Notes: generated by a model from the sequence alone, not told the origin. 64,000 nt of DNA from DATKJS01 sp964551995 (GCA_964551995.1 CAZKFD010000014.1:1-64000); one strand, 5' to 3'; numbered from the stretch's first letter, positions 44,319 to 52,955 are shown. Numbers and translations are program-made.

Positions 44319-45572
44319 TCAGCCGCCCCCGAGCGCCTGGGCGTAGATTTCGAGAAACCGGTCGCCGTGCCTGTCCCAAAGATAATATTCCTCCGCACGG
44401 CGCCGGGCAGCCTCCCCCATCGCCGCGCGCTGGGCGGGGTCGCGATGCAGGGTCTCCAGGGCCCGGGCGATCTCGCCGGCGACGTGCACAGGATCCTGAG
44501 GATCAATCTTGAAACCCCAGCCGGGCTGGATGTGGAGGCCGGGCCCGCCCGAATCCAAGCCGATCACGGGCTTGCCCGCGGCCATCGCCTCGACGACGAC
44601 GGCGGCGCCTCCGTCCCGGAAACTGGGAAAGAGAAAAACATCGGCCAACCTCATTTCGTGAAGGAGCGAGGCGCGGGGCAGCCACCCAGTGAAACGGACC
44701 TTCTCCACGAGCCCGAGCTTGGCCACCAGCCGGCGGAGCGCCGCCTCCTCGGGACCGCGGCCGGCGATGACGAACTCCGAATCCGGAAAGCTCCGGGCGA
44801 ACAGACGGAAGCCCTTCACCGCCAGGGCGAAACCCTTAAGGCGGTGAAAGCGTCCGGCCGTGAAAACCCTGAAGGGCCTCGGTCCCGAGTCCGCGGGCCC
44901 TCCCGGGTCCATGTCCTCGCGGGCAACCCCGTTCACCGGGAAATACATCGTTTTCCCACGCCGCGATTCCGGAATCCTGTCCCGCGTCTCCCGGTTGCAG
45001 ACCAGTATGGCCTTGGCTTTTCGGAGGCAGCGCCGACGCACGGGGTCGCGGCGCCCGAGCCACTGGGCGGCGTTCCGCGCGAGTTCGGAGAGCCTCCCGC
45101 CGAACGTGTATTCTTCGAGCAGACCGCGCGGCGTCCGTTGGCCGCCGCCGACGGGGCCGTGAATGAAGGGCACTGGCAGGAACGCCCCGATCCAGCTCGG
45201 GATCCAGTCGTTGCCGAAAGTCACATGGTGGGCCAGGTCAAAGCGGACCTCGCGGTGGAGCCGCCGGGCCGCCCTCAACGCCGCAACCTGCCAGAGGTAA
45301 TAATAAATCCTCTGGCCGAAATCGATTTTGTACAGGGCGCCCAGGGGTGGAGGCAAAGCGAGGAACCGGAAGCGGACGCCCTTCGCCCCCCCCGCCGCGA
45401 GCCCCGCCAAGACGCCTTCGCGGTTGTACTCGTGGGTGATGACCCAGACGTCGTGGAAGCGGGCGATCTGCTCGACGAAGCGCCAGCCCGCCAGATCCTC
45501 TCCGGGATGGAGATGGACAGCCCCGGAGGGATTGCAGGCGTACGCCGAGACGAGGATCCGTTTCTTCGTCAT
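44319..45572 (-). CDS. Glycosyltransferase family 4
   Basis: 417 aa. N-terminal ILVSAYACNPSGAVHLHPGE with GWRFVEQIA, typical of a GT4 subgroup; donor site RPFRVFTAGRFHRLKGF, FVIAGRGPEE and FPSFRDGGAAVVVEAMAAGKPVIGLD (EX7E region). Acts in the cytoplasm on the growing repeat unit. It is 9 bp upstream of the Wzy-like gene. Confidence 0.92.
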   Translation of the reverse strand: MTKKRILVSAYACNPSGAVHLHPGEDLAGWRFVEQIARFHDVWVITHEYNREGVLAGLAAGGAKGVRFRFLALPPPLGALYKIDFGQRIYYYLWQVAALRAARRLHREVRFDLAHHVTFGNDWIPSWIGAFLPVPFIHGPVGGGQRTPRGLLEEYTFGGRLSELARNAAQWLGRRDPVRRRCLRKAKAILVCNRETRDRIPESRRGKTMYFPVNGVAREDMDPGGPADSGPRPFRVFTAGRFHRLKGFALAVKGFRLFARSFPDSEFVIAGRGPEEAALRRLVAKLGLVEKVRFTGWLPRASLLHEMRLADVFLFPSFRDGGAAVVVEAMAAGKPVIGLDSGGPGLHIQPGWGFKIDPQDPVHVAGEIARALETLHRDPAQRAAMGEAARRRAEEYYLWDRHGDRFLEIYAQALGGG

Positions 45573-45617
45573 GGCCTCAACTCCCGGACCCAGGAAAAAA
45601 CCGGAGGCGGCGGGGCT

Positions 45618-46784
45618 TCATGCGCAGAGCTCCGCGGCGAGACACTCGGCCGTCCGCTCCCATGAAAACTCGCGCGCCCTGGCCAGGCCCCGCCCAACGA
45701 GCCCGGCCCGTTCGCTTTCGCGGCCGACCCTCTCCAGGGCGGCGAGGAGCGAGCGGGGATCGCGCGGATCGATGAGAAGCGCCGCTCCCCCCGCCACCTC
45801 GAGAAGGGAGGACCCGTCCGCGGCCACGACGGGCACGCCGCAGGCCATGGCTTCGAGCATGGGAAGCCCGAACCCCTCGTAAAGCGACGGATAAAGAAAG
45901 GCCCTCGCCGCCGCGTACAGCCCCGGCAGGTCGCTGTCGGGGACGCTGCCGAGGAGGAGGAAACGGTCCCCGAGCCCAGCCGTCCGGATCCCGTCCAAGA
46001 GCTCGCCGTAAAGCGAGTTCCGCCGGGTGTCGCCGGCGACGGCCACCGGGGCCTTGACCGCGTCCGTCCCTCCGGACGCCCGGTAAGCGTCGAGGATCAG
46101 CCGCAGGTTCTTCTTCCGGCTGCAGGGCCCGACGAAAAGGTAGAAGGACGGCGGGAGGTTGTATTTAGCCCGGACCCTCTCGGTCTCGCCCGCTCCGGAC
46201 GGCGGGTGGAACTTCGAGTGATCCAAGCCATTGGGCACGACAACGACTCGGCCCGCGTCGACCTTGAGGACGTCGAGGATCTCGCGGCGCGTGAACTCCG
46301 ACACGGCGATGATCTTGTGGCTCGCCCTGAGGGCCCGCCTCGTCGCCGCCGGCGCCCAGAGCGCGTACGGGCGCGAATAATCTTCGGGGAACCTCTCCGG
46401 ATCACGGCGGAAGCGGAGAACGTGGATGTCATGGACGACGACCATGCGCCGGCGGGCCGGGACCGGCGGGAACGGGTAAACCGATTCGAGCGACACGAAG
46501 AGATCGGCGCCCCTTGCGGCCCAGGGAACCCAGACCTGCTCGACGGCCAGCCGGGCCAAGGTCTTGTCCCGCCTCGCGGGCAGGCGCAGGATGCGAACCC
46601 GGCCGTCACCGCAGGCGAAGTCGCCGTCGGCCGATAGGATGACGGTCGGCGTCGCGCCGCGCTCGAGGAGCCGGTAAAGGAGCGGAGGGAGGACGTATCG
46701 CTCGTACTGCCCGATGCCCCGGTTCCGCGGCCCGGCGGCGGTGGCCAGGAGGATGACGCTCTTTCCGGCGCCGGGCTTGCTCAT
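45618..46784 (-). CDS. Glycosyltransferase family 4 (mannosyltransferase-like)
   Basis: 388 aa. GT-B: VVHDIHVLRFRRDPERFPEDY and SHKIIAVSEFTRREI in the acceptor half; YLFVGPCSRKKNLRLILDAYR, and FLYPSLYEGFGLPMLEAMACGVPVV with the EX7E motif in the donor half. The FVGPCSRKKN and SLYEGFGLPMLEAMA segments resemble mannosyl- or rhamnosyltransferases. Its start overlaps the stop of the GT2 gene. Confidence 0.93.
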   Translation of the reverse strand: MSKPGAGKSVILLATAAGPRNRGIGQYERYVLPPLLYRLLERGATPTVILSADGDFACGDGRVRILRLPARRDKTLARLAVEQVWVPWAARGADLFVSLESVYPFPPVPARRRMVVVHDIHVLRFRRDPERFPEDYSRPYALWAPAATRRALRASHKIIAVSEFTRREILDVLKVDAGRVVVVPNGLDHSKFHPPSGAGETERVRAKYNLPPSFYLFVGPCSRKKNLRLILDAYRASGGTDAVKAPVAVAGDTRRNSLYGELLDGIRTAGLGDRFLLLGSVPDSDLPGLYAAARAFLYPSLYEGFGLPMLEAMACGVPVVAADGSSLLEVAGGAALLIDPRDPRSLLAALERVGRESERAGLVGRGLARAREFSWERTAECLAAELCA

Positions 46785-47698
46785 GAGCGGCGGCCTCCGC
46801 CCGCCTGCAACAGGGCGTCCAGGTTCCCGAGGGCCCGCCGGAACCCGTGCTTGTCCCGACCGGCCAGCCCGTCGGCGAGGCTCATGAGCATCCGCAATCC
46901 GAGGCCGAGGCGGCAGAGTCCGACCGACAGCTCAGGATTCTTGCGGACGAAATGCAGCCGGTTCGCGACCTCCTTGTTCCCGAAGCGGCGGGCGTCGAGC
47001 CGCGAGGAGGCCTGCGGGTAGTGTGTGTACCGGGCCTCGGCGACGACCGCGAGGGTCCACGATTTCGCCGCCCGATAGCTGAAATCCAAGTCCTCGAGAT
47101 AGGCGTAGTCCGAAAACCACTCATCGAATGCGAGCCGCCTCAGAGCTTCGCGACGCCAGACGACAGCACCGCTCGGGAGCCAGCCGGTCCGCACCGTCTC
47201 CTCGACCGCGCCGATCATCGTCTGGAAGCCGGACTTCATGACGGCCCCCGGTCTCCGGCTGTACATCCCGGCCAGCCGGACAAGCGGCAGGCACTTCCAG
47301 CGGGCGGCCCGGAGCGGCGGATGGTTGGACATGTTGAAGGCCGCGCCGCCGACGTCCGCCGGCGCCGTATCGAAGAAAGCCATCATCGCCTCAACAGCCC
47401 TCGGCTCGAGGAGGATGTCGTCGTCGAGGAAGCCGACAAAGGCTGCGCCGGGCCCCACCGCCCCGATCCCGGCGTTCCGCTGACGGGACGCCGAGGGCGG
47501 ACGGCACGCGAGATGACGGACCGAGAAAGGACGCGGCGTCCGGCAGACGTCCGTGACGAGGGTCGCGCCGCCGTCGGCAACGATGACCTCGCCCGGAACA
47601 ACGGTCTGAGCGACCAGGCTCTCGAGCAGCCGGGCGATCAGGAGCGGCCGGTCCATCGTCGCCACGACGAACGCCAGGTCTTTCCGGACGGCGCTCAT
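46781..47698 (-). CDS. Glycosyltransferase family 2
   Basis: 305 aa from the ATG at 47698, overlapping the stop of the preceding GT4 gene; the longer frame upstream is out-of-frame shadow of that gene. GT-A fold: LAFVVATMDRPLLIARLLESL, VIVADGG, and the DDD metal site in FLDDDILL; later WFSDYAYLEDLDFSYRA with the ED catalytic pair. It transfers a sugar from a nucleotide donor. Confidence 0.92.
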   Translation of the reverse strand: MSAVRKDLAFVVATMDRPLLIARLLESLVAQTVVPGEVIVADGGATLVTDVCRTPRPFSVRHLACRPPSASRQRNAGIGAVGPGAAFVGFLDDDILLEPRAVEAMMAFFDTAPADVGGAAFNMSNHPPLRAARWKCLPLVRLAGMYSRRPGAVMKSGFQTMIGAVEETVRTGWLPSGAVVWRREALRRLAFDEWFSDYAYLEDLDFSYRAAKSWTLAVVAEARYTHYPQASSRLDARRFGNKEVANRLHFVRKNPELSVGLCRLGLGLRMLMSLADGLAGRDKHGFRRALGNLDALLQAGGGRRS

Positions 47699-48867
47699 GG
47701 GCCGCCCTCCGGGTCGAGGAAATCGCCGACGATCGAACGGACGCCGGAAACGAAGCGCTCGGTCGAAAATTCGGCGGCGCGGGCCGCGAGCCGCCGGCGG
47801 AGGTCCGCCTGCCGCACCGTATCGCCGAGGACGCCGGCGATCTCCCGGGCCGCGGTTTTCTCGTCGTCGTAGGCGAGCTCGCCGTCGCCGACGACCTCGA
47901 CCTGGCCGCCCGCCCGCGGGGCCCAGACGATCATGCCCGCCCGGCACATCTCGGCCACGGCCATGCCGAACGCCTCGTGGCGGCAGCCGGAAAGCCCGTA
48001 GCGGTGCCGGGCCAGGAGCGCGCTCTTCGCCTCCCCGCCCACGAAGCCCTCGTAGCTCGCCCAGCCCTCCCGCTCGCGGCAGAGCTTCCGCACGGCCTCC
48101 GTCGTGAGGTGGTCGGCCGCGCGCCCGAGGATGTGGAGATGGACATCCGCCCCAGCGAGCTGGACCTCGTCCAGGACGGCGATCGCCCGTTCGATCCCCT
48201 TCTCCGGGGCCAGCCGGGCCATGATGACGAAGCCGTTCTCCCTTTCCTCCCACGGCACGGCCTGGGCGGCCGCCGCGACCGGCGGGTAGAGGAGACCGCA
48301 AGGAAGGTCGAAGCGGCGCACGAAGACGTCCCGCATCCAGGCGGAGTTGGCGTACGTCAGGTTCGCGCGCCAGCCGTTCCGGGACTGGCGTGCAAGAGCC
48401 CGCCCGAGCCCGAGATAAGCGGACCGGAGCGGCGAGCCCGCGTAAAAGAGGCGCTTCATCCCGGCGGCCGCGGGATGCAGGGACCTCCGGAGCCCGTCGT
48501 CGAAGCTGACGTCCGCGATGATCTGAATGCCGCGCCGGCCGAAGTCCATGACGTTGTAGGCGGAAATGAGGACGTCGAATTCGCTGCCATGCGCCTTGGC
48601 CCAGCGCCCCAGCCGGAAGCCCCGCAGGGCATCGAGGCGGCCGGCCGGACCGCGCGTCGGGGGAAGGGAGATCGTCTCGACCCCCGAACCCGCGAGGTCT
48701 GTCCCGCACAATCCGTCGAGCTTCGGCAAGTCGATCGGCCCGATGCTGACGAGGGTCACGCGGGCGATGCCCCGGAGCGCCCGGGCCAGCCAGACGGCCA
48801 CGGTCTCGGAGCCGGCCCCGCCCCGCAGGCCGGGGTGGAGGACGGCGGCGCGAGGGAGGTCCCTCAC
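47695..48867 (-). CDS. Glycosyltransferase family 4
   Basis: 390 aa from the GTG at 48867, which overlaps the flippase stop as GTGA; the start is supported by the family-like LHPGLRGGAGSETVAVWLAR. Donor domain: FVIMARLAPEKGIERAI, LHILGRA, and GLSGCRHEAFGMAVAEMCRAGMIV with an E-E pattern. The start is GTG with no separate ribosome site, so translation is probably coupled to the flippase gene. Confidence 0.88.
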   Translation of the reverse strand: MRDLPRAAVLHPGLRGGAGSETVAVWLARALRGIARVTLVSIGPIDLPKLDGLCGTDLAGSGVETISLPPTRGPAGRLDALRGFRLGRWAKAHGSEFDVLISAYNVMDFGRRGIQIIADVSFDDGLRRSLHPAAAGMKRLFYAGSPLRSAYLGLGRALARQSRNGWRANLTYANSAWMRDVFVRRFDLPCGLLYPPVAAAAQAVPWEERENGFVIMARLAPEKGIERAIAVLDEVQLAGADVHLHILGRAADHLTTEAVRKLCREREGWASYEGFVGGEAKSALLARHRYGLSGCRHEAFGMAVAEMCRAGMIVWAPRAGGQVEVVGDGELAYDDEKTAAREIAGVLGDTVRQADLRRRLAARAAEFSTERFVSGVRSIVGDFLDPEGGP

Positions 48868-50444
48868 GGCACGCCCCCGGACCCGGAGGCGGCCAGTGGC
48901 CGCGCGCCGGCGCGCTTGAGAAAGAACCGCGTCCTCAGGAACTCCCGCTCGGAAGGCTCGAGCAGTTTGAAATACGCCGCTCCGAGAAAGCCGGCCGTCA
49001 GCACGGCCGCTCCCCATAGAGAGAACCCCGCCAGGACATCGAACTCGAGTGCCGCCGCATAGAGGGCCAGCGCCGTCACCGCCCGCCGCGCCCCGGCCCC
49101 CCAGAACGGCCGGAAGCGGACCCCGCCGGACGTGAAGGAGGCGGCGAACAGAAAGATCGAAAAGGCGGCCAGACGGACGGCCGTGGCCAGCGCGACGCCG
49201 GTGATGCCCCATAGCTTCGCTCCCGCCCAAGCCAATCCTGCGTAAGCAACGAGCTCGACGGACTGGTATTTCGGAGCGATATCCACACGCCCGATGCCCA
49301 TCAGGTAGTTGTTCGGAACGGCGATGACGCAATTGACCAGGAAACCGGCCGCCAGGATCTGGACGGCCAGCGTGCTCGTTCGGGCGAAGTCGGCGCCCAG
49401 CCAGAGCCGCAGGAAGTCCCTGGCGAAGAAGATGAAGAGGACGAGGACCGGTCCGGTCGACAGGAGAAGGAACTTCGTCGACCGGGCGAAGAGGTCCTCG
49501 GCTTTCTCCCTGAGGCGGCCCCCGTTGAGCGAGCTGAAGGCCGGGAAGAGGACCATGGCCACGCTGCCGGGCACTACGCCGACGCGGTTGAGGGCCTCGT
49601 ACGGAGCGCTGTAGAAAGTCACCGCGCCGACGGTCAGGACGGCCCCGATGACTACCCGGTCGACCGACGAGCTCGCCGCATAGAGGACGCTCGAAAGGGC
49701 CAGCCAGCCGCTGAACGTGAGGAGGGGCCTGAGCAGGCGGCGCTCGAGCCGGGGGTGCGTCCGCAGCACGGGCACGACGCGGAGGCCGAGCCAGGCCCAG
49801 GCCAGAAGCCCGGCGACGCGCGAGCCGAGGAGGAGGACGACGATGCCGGGGAGTCTGTAGCCGAAGGTCGTGCCGACAAGGGGCAGGACATAGAACAGGA
49901 CATTGACCGGAACCTTGACGGCGTTAACGAGGTCGAACCTCTGGGCGGCCTCGAAGACACCCCGGAACGACGAACTGACGAACATGACCGGCAGCGACCA
50001 GCCGACCAGGCGCAGCGTCGTCACGGTCTCGGGGATGAACTGGCCGGGGATCTTCAGGAAGTGCATGGTGATGAGCGGGCTCAGAAGGACCAGGAGCAGG
50101 GCGCCGGCGACGCCGATCCCCGTTTGCAGGATGACGGCCGTCCAGACGCATCCGGGAATTTCCTCTGTCTTCCCCCTCCCCAGGGCGTCGGCGACGTATT
50201 TCGTCGTCGTCCGTCCCAAGCCGAGATCGAACAGGCCGAAATACCCGAAGACGACCCAAACGAGCGACAGGACGCCGAACCGCTGAGCGCCCAGGGCGCG
50301 CACGACGAAAGGGATCGCGGCGAACCCCGCGAGCAGGGGGACGACCAACCCGACGACATTGAGGACGGTGTTCCGGGCCAGGAGCCTGCCGCCGATCTCG
50401 AAAGACGGACGGGAATCCGGGCCGTTTCCTTCAGGGGAACTCAC
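48864..50444 (-). CDS. Polysaccharide flippase (Wzx/MATE-like)
   Basis: 526 aa from a GTG at 50444 with GAGG about 9 nt upstream. About 12-14 TM segments. N-terminal NTVLNVVGLVVPLLAGFAAIPF and RFGVLSLVWVVFGYFGLFDLGLG are hallmarks of the Polysacc_synt family. It flips the lipid-linked repeat unit to the periplasmic side. It is the first gene of the operon and lies just behind the ops-like element and hairpin of the leader. Confidence 0.93.
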   Translation of the reverse strand: MSSPEGNGPDSRPSFEIGGRLLARNTVLNVVGLVVPLLAGFAAIPFVVRALGAQRFGVLSLVWVVFGYFGLFDLGLGRTTTKYVADALGRGKTEEIPGCVWTAVILQTGIGVAGALLLVLLSPLITMHFLKIPGQFIPETVTTLRLVGWSLPVMFVSSSFRGVFEAAQRFDLVNAVKVPVNVLFYVLPLVGTTFGYRLPGIVVLLLGSRVAGLLAWAWLGLRVVPVLRTHPRLERRLLRPLLTFSGWLALSSVLYAASSSVDRVVIGAVLTVGAVTFYSAPYEALNRVGVVPGSVAMVLFPAFSSLNGGRLREKAEDLFARSTKFLLLSTGPVLVLFIFFARDFLRLWLGADFARTSTLAVQILAAGFLVNCVIAVPNNYLMGIGRVDIAPKYQSVELVAYAGLAWAGAKLWGITGVALATAVRLAAFSIFLFAASFTSGGVRFRPFWGAGARRAVTALALYAAALEFDVLAGFSLWGAAVLTAGFLGAAYFKLLEPSEREFLRTRFFLKRAGARPLAASGSGGVP

Positions 50445-50464
50445 AGAAGGCCTCGAGCTCTGAA

Positions 50465-50476
50465 CAGGCTACCGCC
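50465..50476 (-). promoter_or_regulatory. ops-like element (RfaH/NusG-paralogue recruitment site)
   Basis: Minus strand 50476-50465 reads GGCGGTAGCCTG, 11 of 12 to the enterobacterial ops sequence GGCGGTAGCGTG with the GGCGGTAG core intact. It lies 21 nt before the GTG of the first gene of a 19-kb polysaccharide operon, the place where ops/JUMPstart sites occur. RfaH-like factors bind the paused polymerase at ops and stop Rho-dependent termination. No rfaH-like gene is in the window. Confidence 0.5.
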
Positions 50477-50481
50477 GATAG

Positions 50482-50513
50482 AAAAAAACGGGGCTTTGCG
50501 AGCCCTTTTTTTT
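50482..50513. terminator. Hairpin with T-tracts on both sides in the operon leader
   Basis: GGGCT (50491-50495) pairs with AGCCC (50501-50505); T8 follows at 50506-50513 and A7 precedes at 50482-50488, so it looks like a bidirectional intrinsic terminator. On the minus strand the T-tract ends about 5 nt before the ops-like element. No minus-strand gene ends upstream, so it may be a leader attenuator; it may also stop plus-strand antisense RNA. Confidence 0.6.
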
Positions 50514-50685
50514 CGAAACTATGGCCGGCTATCGCGAGATTCGGACGGGTTCCTTATAAAGAATCCTGCCCATAAAAAAGAAGCTGCGACGGCCGGTTTC
50601 GTCATGGTGTCAGCATAGAGCCCCACCCCACCCCGCCGCAATCGTCCGGCCGGATGAATCCCGGGGTGAAAATGACACGTTTTGT

Positions 50686-50727
50686 CTCACCCTTGGGGGT
50701 GAGGAAAAAGAGCCTCCCTCACCCCCA
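50686..50727. repeat. Three-part inverted repeat in the flippase-thiC gap
   Basis: TGGGGGTGAGG (50694-50704) is complementary to CCTCACCCCCA (50717-50727) over 11 bp and also to CTCACCC (50686-50692) over 7 bp, so two mutually exclusive hairpins are possible. It lies upstream of the thiC transcript and would be in the leader of the minus-strand operon. The rest of the 50445-50812 gap holds the thiC promoter, the terminator hairpin and the ops-like site. Confidence 0.45.
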
Positions 50728-50734
50728 GCCCGCC

Positions 50735-50763
50735 TTGACTCAGCCGGGCCCGTCGACTATACT
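50735..50763 (+). promoter_or_regulatory. Promoter of thiC
   Basis: TTGACT (50735-50740) and TATACT (50758-50763) with a 17-bp spacer, each 5 of 6. The transcript would start near 50770, leaving about 43 nt before the ATG, too short for a TPP riboswitch. A reverse TATAGT overlaps the -10, so a divergent promoter for the polysaccharide operon could share this site, but no matching -35 is seen. Confidence 0.65.
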
Positions 50764-50812
50764 GAAAATCCATCGATGTGATTCTAGAGTACGTCCCCGG
50801 AAGCGACAAACC

Positions 50813-52117
50813 ATGACGCAAATCGATCAGGCGAGAAAGGGTGTGCTCACCCCGGCGATCAGGAAAGTCGCCCGGGCCGAAGGCCAGCCTGCCGAGGCCC
50901 TGGCCGGGCTTCTCGCCAGGGGGATGGCCGTCATCCCCTTCAATCCCCGGCATTCTCCCTCGCGTCCCGCGGGCATCGGCAGCCGCCTCCGGACGAAGGT
51001 CAACGTCAACATCGGCACCTCGCGCGACTTTCCTTTTCTCGCCGAAGAGCTCAAGAAAGTCAGGGTCAGCCTCGACTACGGGACCGACGCCCTGATGGAC
51101 TTGAGCACCGGCGGAAACCTCAGGAGGATCCGCCGGACGATCCTCGACCGGATTCGGGTCCCCCTAGGGACCGTGCCTGTCTACGGAGCCGCCATCGCGG
51201 CCATCGACCGACGGGGCTCCATCGTCGACATGACCGAAGACGACCTCTTCGCGGCCATCGAGTCCCAGGCCGTCGAAGGCGTGGACTTCATGACCGTTCA
51301 CGCGGGGCTGACGCTGAAAGCCATCGACCGCCTGAAGAAACAGGGGCGAGTCGCCGACATCGTGTCCCGGGGAGGGGCCTTCCAGCTCGCCTGGATGCTC
51401 CACAACGGGAAGGAAAATCCCCTCTACTCCCGCTTCGACCGCCTCCTCGAGATCGCGCACCGGTACGACGTCACCCTGAGCCTGGGCGACGGCCTGAGGC
51501 CCGGCTCCGTCCTCGACGCCACCGACCGTCCCCAGATCGAGGAGCTCCTGACCCTCGGCGAACTCGTCCAGAGGGCCTGGGAAGCGGGCGTCCAGGTCAT
51601 GGTGGAAGGACCGGGCCATGTTCCGCTCGACCAGGTGGAGATGAACATCCGCCTCCAGAAGCGGCTCTGCCGTGAGGCCCCGTTCTACGTTCTCGGCCCG
51701 CTCGTCACGGACATCGCGCCCGGTTACGACCACATCGTATCGGCCATCGGGGGGGCCCTGGCGGCCGCGGCGGGCGCCGACTTCCTGTGCTATGTCACGC
51801 CGGCGGAGCATCTCGGGCTCCCGACCCTCGACGATGTCCGGGAGGGGCTGATGGCCTCGAAGATCGCCGCCCACGCCGCCGATATCGTCAAGAAGATCCC
51901 GGGCGCCCTCGAGCGGGACCGCGCGCTCTCCCAGGCCCGGCGGCGCCTCGATTGGGAGGCCCAGAAGGCGCTCGCCCTCGACCCCGTCAAGTTCGAGACG
52001 GTCCGCAAGGGAAGGAAATCGAAGACCCAGGCCTGCTCCATGTGCGGCGAATTCTGCGCCATGCGGATTGTCAGCGAGTTCCTCGACGGCGGGAAGGGCG
52101 ATGCCCGGTGCTCCTAG
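50813..52117 (+). CDS. thiC: Phosphomethylpyrimidine synthase ThiC (or BzaF-type paralogue)
   Basis: 434 aa from the ATG at 50813; the frame stays open upstream but passes through the promoter. Segments NVNIGTSRDF, ALMDLSTGGNL, VEGVDFMTVHAGLT, VEGPGHVPLDQ and PFYVLGPLVTDIAPGYDHI are diagnostic. The C-terminal cluster is CSMCGEFC, i.e. Cx2Cx3C, one residue shorter than the usual Cx2Cx4C. It makes HMP-phosphate from aminoimidazole ribotide by radical SAM chemistry; the close paralogue BzaF makes 5-hydroxybenzimidazole for cobamides and cannot be excluded. The short form lacking the N-terminal domain is typical of anaerobes. Confidence 0.88.
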   Translation: MTQIDQARKGVLTPAIRKVARAEGQPAEALAGLLARGMAVIPFNPRHSPSRPAGIGSRLRTKVNVNIGTSRDFPFLAEELKKVRVSLDYGTDALMDLSTGGNLRRIRRTILDRIRVPLGTVPVYGAAIAAIDRRGSIVDMTEDDLFAAIESQAVEGVDFMTVHAGLTLKAIDRLKKQGRVADIVSRGGAFQLAWMLHNGKENPLYSRFDRLLEIAHRYDVTLSLGDGLRPGSVLDATDRPQIEELLTLGELVQRAWEAGVQVMVEGPGHVPLDQVEMNIRLQKRLCREAPFYVLGPLVTDIAPGYDHIVSAIGGALAAAAGADFLCYVTPAEHLGLPTLDDVREGLMASKIAAHAADIVKKIPGALERDRALSQARRRLDWEAQKALALDPVKFETVRKGRKSKTQACSMCGEFCAMRIVSEFLDGGKGDARCS

Positions 52118-52955
52118 GCGCCTGCTGTTCGGCACCGCAGGCGTGCCCCTGTCCGCCCCCGACGCCTCGACACTCGGCGCCCTCGACCGCATCAAGGCGC
52201 TGGACCTGGACGGCCTGGAGATCGAGTTCGTCCAGGGCGTCAGGATGGGGCGCGACACGGCCTGCCGGATCCACGACAGGGCCGCGGCGCTGGGCCTCCG
52301 GCTCAGCGCCCACGCGCCTTACTTCATCAATTTCAACTCCGAGGACCGCGGCATCCGGCTCCAAAGCCAGGAGCGTCTTCTGAGCGCGGTCCGTCTCGGG
52401 GCTGAGTGCGGGGCGGAAAGCATCGTCTTCCACGCCGGCTTCTACGGCCGGGGCACGCCGGAAAAGGCCCTGGCCGCGGTGAGGAGCGGTGTCGCTGCGG
52501 TCATGTCCATCGTCCGGACCGAGAGGATTCCCACCGTTGTCCGCATCGAGACCACGGGCAAGGCCTCCCAGTTCGGCACGCTTGATGAGGTCCTCCTCCT
52601 CTGCCGCGAGGTCGAAGGGCTCCGACCCTGCCTGGATTTCTCGCACATCTACGCCCGCGAGGGACGGGTGAATTCCTACGCGGAGTTCCACCGCGTCCTC
52701 GGCAAGGTCGCTCGGAAGCTGGGTCCGAAAGCCCTCAAGAGCGCCCACATCCATGTCGCCGGCATCCATTTCAACCGGGCGGGCGAGATCATGCATCTGA
52801 ACCTCGACGAGGCGGACTTCCGTTACGACGAGTGGATCCAGGCGCTCAGGGACCTCACCGTCGAGGGCATGGTCATCTGCGAGAGCCCCAACCTCGAGGC
52901 CGACGCGCTGATGCTCAAACATCTCTACCTGGCCCAAAGGGCCAAGAGCTCATAA
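52101..52955 (+). CDS. Endonuclease IV / xylose-isomerase-like TIM barrel protein
   Basis: 284 aa from the ATG at 52101, overlapping the end of thiC by 17 nt with GGGAAGG just upstream. AP_endonuc_2 fold: LSAHAPYFINFNSED, ESIVFHAGFYG, IRIETTGKASQFGTLDEVL, PCLDFSHIYAREG and VICESPN, with His, Asp and Glu metal ligands in the order of endonuclease IV. It may repair abasic sites (Nfo-like), but the coupling to thiC leaves room for a sugar-isomerase-type role. Confidence in the fold is high, in the substrate low. Confidence 0.78.
   Translation: MPGAPRRLLFGTAGVPLSAPDASTLGALDRIKALDLDGLEIEFVQGVRMGRDTACRIHDRAAALGLRLSAHAPYFINFNSEDRGIRLQSQERLLSAVRLGAECGAESIVFHAGFYGRGTPEKALAAVRSGVAAVMSIVRTERIPTVVRIETTGKASQFGTLDEVLLLCREVEGLRPCLDFSHIYAREGRVNSYAEFHRVLGKVARKLGPKALKSAHIHVAGIHFNRAGEIMHLNLDEADFRYDEWIQALRDLTVEGMVICESPNLEADALMLKHLYLAQRAKSS

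Noticed and set aside
46781..48709. Single 642-codon GT2 reading frame
   Set aside because: The first half is out-of-frame shadow of the neighbouring GT4 gene; the GT2 domain begins at the ATG at 47698.
50641..50812. TPP riboswitch before thiC
   Set aside because: No thi-box CUGAGA core is present, and the strong promoter at 50735-50763 leaves only about 43 nt of leader.
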